The notes beneath the pieces were generated by a model. It saw nothing but the letters and a program-made list of their open reading frames with translations, was not told the DNA's origin and did not search any database. Both the position numbers and the translations under genes were made by a program. From assembly GCA_011322715.1 (NCBI GenBank), contig DRLX01000584.1, forward strand, positions 1 to 12,305: a stretch of DNA of 12,305 nucleotides. The letters run 5' to 3'. The stretch is from Desulfobulbaceae bacterium (lineage in GTDB: Bacteria > Desulfobacterota > Desulfobulbia > Desulfobulbales > Desulfobulbaceae). Positions within the stretch are counted from its first letter, which is position 1, and each line of letters begins with the position of its first letter. This document shows, piece after piece, positions 5,866 to 12,305 of this stretch.

Positions 5866-7843
5866 GGGCTGCCAGCTCCTCATACTTGCGGTTATACTGC
5901 TCCACCGTGCTTACATAAACGGCATGGCTCCAGGTAAGAGGGCTGACCGACAAGGGTTCATTGGTCCGGGGATGCACCTGCTCCGCCATTATGCCGGATT
6001 TCAACGTATGGTCTGCCGCCCATTCAATACACTCCAGGGCCGGTTGCAGCTCCCGTACCTGTGTTGCCCGGGCAATGAACCACTGGCCAAGCCAAAGCGT
6101 ACAGATAAACCAGGGGTTTCCCGGAATCCTCTTAATATCATCACTGACCTGATGATATGAATCGTTTTCATAACGTGCCATGCCACCGACTTCACTTTTC
6201 ACCTCAAGCCTCTCCCGCATAGCCTCCATTGTCCTGACGATGCGGAAATCATCGGCCTTGAACATACCGAATGCCCACAGGCCGATCAAGGAGGCATCCA
6301 TGACCATGTCCATACCCCCTGCGATCTTTTCACCCACCGGCAGTGAACGGACATATCTCTGTTCCTCCTGATGATACAAATATTTCCGCACCCCGTCCCG
6401 CATACCCTGGGCGATACGCCGGTAACGGACGGCGAGATCCTTTTCGCCAAAGGCCTGGGCAAAACCTGCCGCCGCCTGCAATCCGGCCCATACCGCCGCT
6501 ACGGTCCAGGCATGGACGCCGTAACGTTCCTCCCAGAGGTCCCAGGAGGGCAAGGGCAGTCCTGTTTCCGTATCAATATAGGAACACATCCATTCAGCAG
6601 AGCGGATAACCAGGCCCCGATAATGACGCTTGACGAATTCTATGTCCTTAAATCGTCTGAAATGGCGCCACAAGGCCCGCAAAACAAGGGCGGTTTCATC
6701 TTCCTGGATGGGAAGTTGAGCCTGGCCGTTGCTGTACCATGCATGCCAGGAGGAGGCCAGGGAACCATCGGGCGTGTATTTGTGCAGTAAAAACCCCTCA
6801 TCAGTAATGACCCGGTGACAAAAATCAAAAAATTTTCTGCTTAATTCGGAATATCCGGCATCAATCAGGGTCTCAGCCACCAGGGCGCCGTCCCTGGGCC
6901 ACATGTAGGAATAGGTATCACGATTGAACAGGGCAACGTCATGATCATTGGCGGCAAGAATCGCCCCATGATTATCTATCTGGGTGCGCAGAATAAGCAA
7001 GCTGCGCCGATAAAGCGTAACGAGGCGGGCGGGCAACCGATCAAAGGATTTCTCTTCCTTGTTGACCCAGAGTCTCCAGAAGGCCGTCGTCCTTTCCAGA
7101 TAGAGAAGAGGTCCCTTGGAGACAACGACATTATATATCCTGGTCACCGTTCGGAAATCGACACCGGCGATGAGGGTTTGCCAACAGGAGACCCGGCCGG
7201 TCGCCGGAACCTCAAGGTGAAGGGCGACCACGGAATCAATCCCCCCCTGGGCCACGGCATTACCTGAAAGAAGACCATCTTCGGCATCCCGCCACGCCCC
7301 TTCCAGACCATTGAACCCCTTGATACCGATGGCCCATTGATCAAATCCGGGCTGCGCACTTCCGTCCCTGTCGTGGAAGAGAGCAATCATGAACCAGCGT
7401 TTGCCCTTGTAATGAAAGAGTGCGCCGGTGGACGGCTCATAATAGGCGGAATCACCGACAGTGGTCCCGGAAAGGGACAGATCATGGCAGAAAAAAAGAC
7501 GAATCGCGCGGGTCCGGCCATCGATATTTTCCACGGTTATCTGCCGGATAAGCAAGTTCTCATGGAAATCAACGCCGTCACGAAAATGAAGACGAACCCC
7601 TAAGCTTTCGTTTTCCAGGATGGAAGCCGTCACCAGGGAATCATGTTCATACCGGAGCGACCGCTGCCAGGAATCATCGTCCAACCAGCTGAACCTGTTA
7701 TCAATCCAGATACCGATTCGGCATACCCGGCCATTGGTGTGGTTTTCCTGGCCGACATGCGGCCAGAAAATATCACGAATCTGTCCCGTATGATCAACAT
7801 TGACCAGCAGTGATCCATTGCCCATGGGCAGGTCTCTCGGCAT
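5855..7843 (-). CDS. GH15-family glycoside hydrolase (glucoamylase-like)
   Basis: A 662-residue enzyme with an N-terminal beta-sandwich (about 1-260) and a C-terminal (alpha/alpha)6 barrel. The start motif MGNGSLLVNVDHTGQIRDIFWPHVG is typical of prokaryotic GH15. Barrel motifs include NRDTYSYMWPRDGAL (307-321), PIQEDETALVLRAL (378-391), SWDLWEERYGVHAWT (433-447) with the general acid at E438 or E439, and SGIMAEQVHPRTNEPLSVSPLTWSHA (616-641) with the general base E621. Expected activity is exo-release of glucose from alpha-glucans or oligosaccharides; trehalase or isomaltase specificity is also known in this family. No signal peptide is seen, so it is cytosolic and likely works on glycogen or imported dextrins. 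ATG 7843 has GGAGGAG 7 bases upstream. It shares an operon with glk. Confidence 0.92.
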   Translation of the reverse strand: MPRDLPMGNGSLLVNVDHTGQIRDIFWPHVGQENHTNGRVCRIGIWIDNRFSWLDDDSWQRSLRYEHDSLVTASILENESLGVRLHFRDGVDFHENLLIRQITVENIDGRTRAIRLFFCHDLSLSGTTVGDSAYYEPSTGALFHYKGKRWFMIALFHDRDGSAQPGFDQWAIGIKGFNGLEGAWRDAEDGLLSGNAVAQGGIDSVVALHLEVPATGRVSCWQTLIAGVDFRTVTRIYNVVVSKGPLLYLERTTAFWRLWVNKEEKSFDRLPARLVTLYRRSLLILRTQIDNHGAILAANDHDVALFNRDTYSYMWPRDGALVAETLIDAGYSELSRKFFDFCHRVITDEGFLLHKYTPDGSLASSWHAWYSNGQAQLPIQEDETALVLRALWRHFRRFKDIEFVKRHYRGLVIRSAEWMCSYIDTETGLPLPSWDLWEERYGVHAWTVAAVWAGLQAAAGFAQAFGEKDLAVRYRRIAQGMRDGVRKYLYHQEEQRYVRSLPVGEKIAGGMDMVMDASLIGLWAFGMFKADDFRIVRTMEAMRERLEVKSEVGGMARYENDSYHQVSDDIKRIPGNPWFICTLWLGQWFIARATQVRELQPALECIEWAADHTLKSGIMAEQVHPRTNEPLSVSPLTWSHAVYVSTVEQYNRKYEELAAHDG

Positions 7844-8229
7844 GGCACGCTCCTCCGGGTGATCCATGTATGCATAATGGTTGCCCGCACTATAGCGTAC
7901 CTGTGATGGAAGACAAAGCAAAACATAGTGTTCCGGCGGCAGGACGAAAACAGGCCGGCAATATAACAGCTGCGTTGAGCGATTTTGCCAACACTTTTTC
8001 CGCCTGGATACTTGCCATTCCCGTTTTCCACTATTACCCTTCTATTTGTCCGAAAATCAGCCACGGAGGACATGGCTGCCCATGCCGAAGTCGAAAATTT
8101 TCATTGTTAATTGTGGCCGGCCGATCCGGAGTCTTCACTGCGTTCCGCTTACCTGGTCCAGCCATGCCGGTTTATCTGATCGGATCGATTTCAATAAAGT
8201 TGCACATAGGCAATCCACGAGGAGACCTA
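7844..8229. other. 386-base divergent intergenic region, GH15 versus CBS-PAS-LuxR gene
   Basis: It holds the GH15 promoter at 7889-7916. An imperfect direct repeat of TTGCCA followed by TTTTCC lies at 7985 and 8012, 27 bases apart. The second TTGCCA could be a -35 box for the regulator, but its -10 (TACCCT at 8035) is weak. A 7-bp inverted pair CGATCCG (8122-8128) and CGGATCG (8181-8187) may be operator-like. No gene or RNA is convincing. Confidence 0.6.
7889..7916 (-). promoter_or_regulatory. Sigma70-like promoter of the GH15-glk operon
   Basis: On the minus strand TTGTCT (7916-7911), a 16-base spacer and TATAGT (7894-7889) precede the GH15 start, with about 40 bases of leader. The -10 box matches consensus at 5 of 6 positions and the -35 at 4 of 6. 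Confidence 0.55.
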
Positions 8230-10254
8230 ATGAACACCCTGCAGGACGTGATGACCGCATCGGTGATTACCATTTCTCCAGACGCACCGATGAGCAAGGC
8301 CCTGGAGATTATGGAACAAAAAAAAATCAGCTCCGTGGTGGTGGAAAAAGACCATAAACCTTTGGGAATTTTCACCGAGCGCGCCCTTATCCAGCTCCGG
8401 GTCCGTGACGATATCGATTATACCCGGCCTATTCACCGGGTCATGAGCAGTCCACCGTTCACCGCCCCTGTTGATATGGATTACCGGGAAGCCTACCAGC
8501 TGCTGCTTAATCATCGGATCCGTCATCTGGTGGTCACCGATACGCAGGGACATCTTGTCGGCATTGTTACCGGCACCGATTTTCTTACCCATCTCGGACT
8601 TGAATATTTCATGGAATTTAAAAGCGTCGACCAGGTGATGATGCGTGATATTTTAAGCCTTACTCCCTCGGAAACCGCCTTTACCGCCATGAAACTCATG
8701 CATGACCGGAGGGTCAGCTCACTGGTGATAGAACAAAACGGTCGTCCGAAGGGCATTGTGACCGAGAGAGACCTGTTACGCCTGATCCGTTCCAGAATGC
8801 AGTTACAACAGATCCAACTGCAACAGGTAATGAGCCGGCCGGTACTAACCGTATTTTCAGATGTTTCGAGCCATAAAGCGGCAAAGATCCTGCTGGAAAA
8901 GGGACTTCGCCGTCTGGTCGTTATCAACTCCAGCGGCAGGAGTGTTGGTATTATTACAGAAACCGACCTGATCAAAGGTCTACGGACAAGCTATACCGAT
9001 CACTTAAAAGAGGTCATCAATCATCAGGCCAGACAACTGCAAAGAGTAAGAAAGCAGATGGAAGAGGCTGAAATCCTCGACAGCATGTTGCAATCAGCCG
9101 GGGAAATAGCCATTGCCATCATGGATGCCGATTTTCATATTCTCCTCCATAATCAGGCAGCCGTTCGGTTTTATGGTGCTGATAATACTGATCTCACAGG
9201 TAAGAATGGTGCCGTATTCCTTCACAATGCCGGTATGCTTGCACCGTTCAACGAGGCCCTTGCAACCGCCAGAAAAAACGGCAAATGTGAATTTGTCCTC
9301 CAACAGCTACGTGACGACGGGGTTTATTATCTTGCAACGACTTTGTTTAGCATCCATGGCCGGAAAAAAAACGATACCGGCTTTGGTCTGATCGCCCTTG
9401 ATATTACCAGCCAAAAGCAGCATGAGCTGTCCCTGCAGGCTGAACGGGATTTTTCACGAAAAATTATTGATGCCGCTCCTTCCATTATCTGCAGTATTGC
9501 GCAAAACGGATCGATCCGGTTTATCAATCCCGCCGGAGAACGACTAACGGGCTATTCCACGAAAGAGTTACTCAATAAAAACTGGCAGGATTACTTCCAT
9601 GCCGATAATAACACCGCATCCAACCGGGACCTGTTGCGGCAATTCCAGGAAAATGACGTCCGGGGGATGGAGGTTGAACTCAAAACCAAGGACGGGAGTT
9701 TGCGGAATATCTCCTGGAGTTCAGTCACCCGATTTGAAGACAAGGGCTCTGCACGTGAAACGCTTATTCTCGGGAATGATATTACGCGTCTTAAAAAAGC
9801 CTTTCAGGAGATAGAAAAGAAAAAACAGGAAATTGAAGAGGCAAATATTGCCTTGCGGGTCATGCTCGACCAGCACACCAAAACTAAAGAAACCATCGAA
9901 GAACAGATTTCCGTCCGCTTAAAAACCCTGGTCACGCCCTATCTTGATCTGCTCCGCCAGTCCGCAACCAGTGAGCAGCAGGCCGAAACCATCAATATCA
10001 TTACCGCCCACATCGACTCAATTGCCGGATCCTTCTCCCCCAAAAGCAAGGAAATCCTCCTGGGCCTCTCTCCCCGGGAATCCCTGATTGCAGATCTGGT
10101 GAGGCAGGGAAAAAGAAGCAAAGATATTTCTGAAATTATAGGAGTTTCCGTTCGAACGGTGGAAACCTATCGCAATAACCTGAGAAAAAAACTGGGTATC
10201 AATAACCGGAAAATTTCTCTGCGTACCTATCTTGCAACCCATTTTTCAAGGTAA
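8230..10254 (+). CDS. One-component regulator: four CBS, two PAS, LuxR-type helix-turn-helix
   Basis: A 674-residue cytosolic protein with no membrane segment. CBS repeats lie at about 1-58, 66-122, 131-190 and 196-253, each ending in a G-I-[FVI]-T-[EG]-x-[RAD] motif (LGIFTERAL, VGIVTGTDFL, KGIVTERDLL, VGIITETDLI), so they form two Bateman modules. These usually bind AMP, ATP or S-adenosylmethionine. A helical linker (about 255-285) leads to PAS1 (about 283-395) and PAS2 (about 405-522, with SIRFINPAGERLTGYS). A coiled coil follows (about 520-560), then a LuxR/GerE domain (about 608-672: LSPRESLIADLVRQGKRSKD, VSVRTVETYRNNLRKKLGI). No kinase or receiver domain is present, so it should sense directly and bind DNA. 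ATG 8230 has GAGGAG six bases upstream. The PAS-coil-LuxR half resembles regulators common in Desulfobacterota. Targets are unknown; flanking operons are the first candidates. Confidence 0.93.
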   Translation: MNTLQDVMTASVITISPDAPMSKALEIMEQKKISSVVVEKDHKPLGIFTERALIQLRVRDDIDYTRPIHRVMSSPPFTAPVDMDYREAYQLLLNHRIRHLVVTDTQGHLVGIVTGTDFLTHLGLEYFMEFKSVDQVMMRDILSLTPSETAFTAMKLMHDRRVSSLVIEQNGRPKGIVTERDLLRLIRSRMQLQQIQLQQVMSRPVLTVFSDVSSHKAAKILLEKGLRRLVVINSSGRSVGIITETDLIKGLRTSYTDHLKEVINHQARQLQRVRKQMEEAEILDSMLQSAGEIAIAIMDADFHILLHNQAAVRFYGADNTDLTGKNGAVFLHNAGMLAPFNEALATARKNGKCEFVLQQLRDDGVYYLATTLFSIHGRKKNDTGFGLIALDITSQKQHELSLQAERDFSRKIIDAAPSIICSIAQNGSIRFINPAGERLTGYSTKELLNKNWQDYFHADNNTASNRDLLRQFQENDVRGMEVELKTKDGSLRNISWSSVTRFEDKGSARETLILGNDITRLKKAFQEIEKKKQEIEEANIALRVMLDQHTKTKETIEEQISVRLKTLVTPYLDLLRQSATSEQQAETINIITAHIDSIAGSFSPKSKEILLGLSPRESLIADLVRQGKRSKDISEIIGVSVRTVETYRNNLRKKLGINNRKISLRTYLATHFSR

Positions 10255-10295
10255 GGATCACATCTCTTTGCCTCCGACATGGTAACATTTCAAAT

Positions 10296-10321
10296 ATACG
10301 GCAAAACACTACGTATTTTTT
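10296..10321 (+). terminator. Weak candidate terminator after the regulator gene
   Basis: ATACG (10296-10300) pairs with CGTAT (10312-10316) across an 11-base loop and is followed by five T residues. The stem is short, so termination may be inefficient. The same bases contain the ACTACG and 11-base direct repeat described separately. Confidence 0.3.
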
Positions 10322-10331
10322 ATGTATTTTT
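10310..10331 (+). repeat. Tandem 11-base direct repeat upstream of the first ppk2
   Basis: TACGTATTTTT (10310-10320) is followed at once by TATGTATTTTT (10321-10331), differing at one base. The period of 11 is near a helical turn. It sits just before a TTGACT -35-like box and could be a regulator site or an A/T-rich upstream element. Confidence 0.4.
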
Positions 10332-10337
10332 CCCGCA

Positions 10338-10366
10338 TTGACTTCTCCTTCATTTTAAGGAAGATT
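10338..10366 (+). promoter_or_regulatory. Possible sigma70-like promoter for the tandem ppk2 genes
   Basis: TTGACT (10338-10343, 5 of 6 to consensus) is followed after 17 bases by AAGATT (10361-10366, 3 of 6). The weak -10 suggests activator dependence. It would give a leader of about 105 bases containing the alternative hairpins at 10383-10425. Confidence 0.35.
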
Positions 10367-10382
10367 AGTGCGTAGTAACAAA

Positions 10383-10425
10383 GGTGTTTCCGGGAAAATT
10401 CACTTTCCGGTGTCTGGAACACCGG
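10383..10425 (+). promoter_or_regulatory. Leader element with mutually exclusive hairpins ahead of ppk2
   Basis: Three segments can pair in three ways. CCGGGAAA (10390-10397) pairs with TTTCCGG (10404-10410) with one bulged G. CCGGTGT (10407-10413) pairs perfectly with ACACCGG (10419-10425). GGTGTTTCC (10383-10391) pairs with GGAACACC (10416-10423) with one bulged T. Only one can dominate, as in attenuators and switches. No T-tract follows the last hairpin, so control of translation or RNA stability is more likely than intrinsic termination. No known class is recognised. Confidence 0.4.
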
Positions 10426-10477
10426 TAGCTACCAAGGCTTCATATCATTGAACAATGGGCCCCAGGAGAGTAATCCC

Positions 10478-11572
10478 ATGGCAACGAAGAAGAAAAACAA
10501 CTCCACCCGGACTAATACACAGCCTGGAAAAGGAAAAAAAAGAAAAACCAGAAGAACTGCCTCTTCTTCAAAGGCAGCCGCACCCGCCGTCGATACTTTG
10601 GGAGGAAAAAAGAGCAAAGAACCGACTACCGGTAAAAAAGACGGCAAAAAGAAGTCGATCAGTAAAGGAATTGAGAATCCCGAAACGATTTATATCGGCA
10701 AAAAGGAAGTTAACCTCAAGGAACTGCTGAAGGAGTACAAACATCTGAAAAAAGGCGAGCCCTGCCTCAATAAATATCAAAAAAAAGCGATGCGCCGCTA
10801 CCACAGGGAAGAGGCGTTGAAGCCGTATCAGGCGGAATTGATCAGGATGCAGAAATGTCTTGAAAACAACAAGCGCCGCATGATTATCCTCTTTGAAGGG
10901 CGTGACGCCGCCGGTAAAGGAGGGACCATACGTCGGGTTACCCGATATATGAATGAAAAACATTACCGGGTGGTCGCCCTGAGCAAACCGACGGAACATG
11001 AAAAAACCCAGTGGTTTTTCCAACGATATGTGGCCCAGTTTCCCCGAGGCGGTGAGGTCGTTCTCTTTGATCGCAGCTGGTATAATCGGGCTGTTGTCGA
11101 GCAGGTCTTCGGTTTCTGCACGCCCGAGGAGTATAAAAATTTCATGCGTGGAGTTATCGGTTTTGAAAAAGACCTGGTTCGCCAGGGAACGACACTGGTC
11201 AAATTATACTTTTCCGTTACCAAGGAAGAACAGGCCAAGCGCTTTAAACGGCGTAAAACCGACCCGTTAAGGCAATGGAAACTCTCAGAGATCGATGTCC
11301 AGGCCCAGGACCGATGGGACGATTTTACCACCCAGAAATATGAAATGCTGAAAAAGACCCATACCAACATTGCTCCCTGGACCATCATTCGGTCAAACAA
11401 CAAGCACCTTGCCCGGTTAAACGCGATGAAGGTCATCCTCAATGCCGTCCCCTATGAACGGGGAAATCCTGACCTCAACTTTGTTCCCGATCCCAAAATC
11501 GTCATATCCGGTGCCAGGGAAAAAGAACTCATGGATGCTCAGCGTATTAAACTCGGCAGCTTTGTCGGATAG
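10478..11572 (+). CDS. ppk2: Polyphosphate kinase 2, class-I-like, with lysine-rich N-terminal tail
   Basis: The 364-residue P-loop enzyme transfers phosphate between polyphosphate and nucleoside diphosphates (EC 2.7.4.1/2.7.4.34). Walker A GRDAAGKGG is at 141-149, QWFFQRYVAQFPRGGE at 178-193, and the Walker B region VVLFDRSWYNRAVVEQVFGF at 194-213. Next come LYFSVTKEEQAKRFKRR, DPLRQWKLSEID and a final APWTIIRSNNKHLARLNAM (299-317), all hallmarks of the PA0141-type single-domain group. Residues 1-63 are low complexity, with about 17 Lys and 4 Arg plus many Ser/Thr, and probably disordered. ATG 10478 was chosen because AGGAGA lies about nine bases upstream; a TTG at 10448 has no such site. A second ppk2 follows 137 bases later on the same strand. 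Confidence 0.94.
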   Translation: MATKKKNNSTRTNTQPGKGKKRKTRRTASSSKAAAPAVDTLGGKKSKEPTTGKKDGKKKSISKGIENPETIYIGKKEVNLKELLKEYKHLKKGEPCLNKYQKKAMRRYHREEALKPYQAELIRMQKCLENNKRRMIILFEGRDAAGKGGTIRRVTRYMNEKHYRVVALSKPTEHEKTQWFFQRYVAQFPRGGEVVLFDRSWYNRAVVEQVFGFCTPEEYKNFMRGVIGFEKDLVRQGTTLVKLYFSVTKEEQAKRFKRRKTDPLRQWKLSEIDVQAQDRWDDFTTQKYEMLKKTHTNIAPWTIIRSNNKHLARLNAMKVILNAVPYERGNPDLNFVPDPKIVISGAREKELMDAQRIKLGSFVG

Positions 11573-11581
11573 CCCCCCCCC
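11573..11581 (+). repeat. Run of nine C directly after the ppk2 stop codon
   Basis: A C9 homopolymer starts immediately after the TAG. It is outside coding sequence, so slippage would not alter the protein. It could also be a place where sequencing miscounted. Confidence 0.6.
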
Positions 11582-11615
11582 GCTAACCCGCAAGCAGGGT
11601 AACAAGGAAAAAATA

Positions 11616-11650
11616 TCTTCAGCACCACGCATGTAGCGTGGTGCTGAAGA
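11616..11650. repeat. Perfect 15-bp hairpin between the two ppk2 genes
   Basis: Bases 11616-11630 are exactly complementary to 11636-11650 with a five-base ATGTA loop. On the plus strand no T-run follows, so it is not a standard terminator of the first ppk2. On the minus strand six T residues follow after two bases (11613-11608), so it could stop antisense transcription. On the plus strand it may protect the upstream message or tune expression of the second gene. A smaller GGCGC/GCGCC hairpin at 11657-11669, followed by AATTTT, lies next to it. Confidence 0.7.
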
Positions 11651-11709
11651 GTACCCGGCGCACTGCGCCAATTTTGTGCATAAAGAAAATATTCAGGAGA
11701 AAGACGACC

Positions 11710-12305
11710 ATGGGCGGCGGCAACAGCATACGAAAAAACAAGGCTCACGGAAAAGGGCGAAAATATCAACAGAAAAATACCGACAGTCTTCAGCTGCTGG
11801 AAGGCAGTCCCCTGAAATATAAAAAGATCAAGCCCTCCAAAGAGACACGCCGGTTATGGATCAAGAAGAGTCATCTCGAATATGAGATCGAGTTGAAAAA
11901 ACTGCAGATAGAACTGATGAAACTGCAGAACCACATGAAGGCGACCGGTATGCGGATTCTGGCCATTTTTGAAGGACGGGACGCCGCCGGTAAAGGCGGG
12001 ACCATCAAGAGAATTACCGCTTTTCTCAATCCACGCCTGACCAAGGTCATCGCCCTGGCCAGACCAAGCGACACGGAAATGACCCAATGGTACTTTCAAC
12101 GCTATGTGCCGCACCTGCCGGCTGCGGGTGAACTGGTCCTCTTTGACCGCTCCTGGTATAATCGCGCCATGGTGGAACCGGTAATGAACTTCTGTACCGA
12201 TGAGCAGCACAAACGCTTTTTAAAAGATGTGCCGCTGTTTGAGGAGATGCTGGTCAAGGACGGTATAAAACTGTTCAAATTTTATTTTTCCGTTTCCAAA
12301 GGTGA
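11710..12305 (+). CDS. ppk2: Second polyphosphate kinase 2, partial (C-terminus off window)
   Basis: The first 198 residues are present. ATG 11710 has AGGAGA nine bases upstream. Residues 1-40 are basic and Gly/Lys-rich but shorter than in the upstream paralogue. A helical segment LEYEIELKKLQIELMKLQNHMK (56-77) leads into Walker A GRDAAGKGG (89-97), then TQWYFQRYVPHLPAAGE (125-141), Walker B LVLFDRSWYNRAMVEPVMNFC (142-162) and KLFKFYFSVSKG at the edge. This sequence is closer to the canonical PA0141-type than the first copy (PHLPAAGE against AQFPRGGE). The reaction is as for its neighbour. Two paralogues in tandem suggest different nucleotide preference or hetero-oligomers, which cannot be decided here. 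Confidence 0.93.
   Translation, partial: MGGGNSIRKNKAHGKGRKYQQKNTDSLQLLEGSPLKYKKIKPSKETRRLWIKKSHLEYEIELKKLQIELMKLQNHMKATGMRILAIFEGRDAAGKGGTIKRITAFLNPRLTKVIALARPSDTEMTQWYFQRYVPHLPAAGELVLFDRSWYNRAMVEPVMNFCTDEQHKRFLKDVPLFEEMLVKDGIKLFKFYFSVSKG

Noticed and set aside
7844..7921. N-terminal extension of the GH15 protein upstream of 7843
   Set aside because: The extension crosses the promoter, and only the ATG at 7843 has a strong GGAGGAG; the family start motif begins within a few residues of it.
10448..10477. Ten-residue N-terminal extension of the first PPK2 from a TTG
   Set aside because: No ribosome site precedes it, while the ATG at 10478 has AGGAGA at normal distance.

Overview
The window looks like chromosomal DNA of a Gram-negative bacterium of about 50 percent GC. 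The best guess is the Desulfobacterota (sulfate-reducer lineage, perhaps Desulfobulbales). This rests on the PAS-LuxR regulator type, the short cysteine protein of a kind I recall from that group, and an HtrA with a signal peptide. It is recognition by eye, not a database result. No mobile element, CRISPR array, rRNA or tRNA was seen.

Layout. (1) 1-3603, all minus strand: a periplasmic HtrA/DegP-type protease (3603-2146) closed by a clean intrinsic terminator; then a MazG-like dNTP pyrophosphatase overlapping by 4 bases a NahK-like sugar kinase of the APH fold; then, after an 89-base structured leader, a LysE/RhtB exporter cut off by the window start. (2) 3604-4381 has no convincing gene but much structure: a plus-strand RNA fold of about 140 nt whose non-Watson-Crick pairs are all G-U on that strand, a minus-strand small-RNA candidate with a sigma54-like promoter and a strong terminator, and a bidirectional terminator. 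(3) 4382-4853, plus strand: two tightly coupled small proteins, one with four cysteines. (4) 7843-4858, minus strand: a GH15 glucoamylase-like enzyme overlapping a glucokinase, with a sigma70-like promoter. (5) 8230-12305, plus strand: a large one-component regulator (four CBS, two PAS, LuxR helix-turn-helix), then two tandem class-I-like polyphosphate kinase 2 genes; the second is cut by the window end.

How they fit. GH15 frees glucose from alpha-glucans and Glk makes glucose-6-phosphate. PPK2 interconverts polyphosphate and nucleoside di/triphosphates. Between the two sits a regulator whose CBS domains commonly bind adenine nucleotides. The attractive inference is a carbon and polyphosphate reserve locus under an energy-charge sensor. 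The sequence shows the adjacency and the domain content; the regulatory link is not proven.
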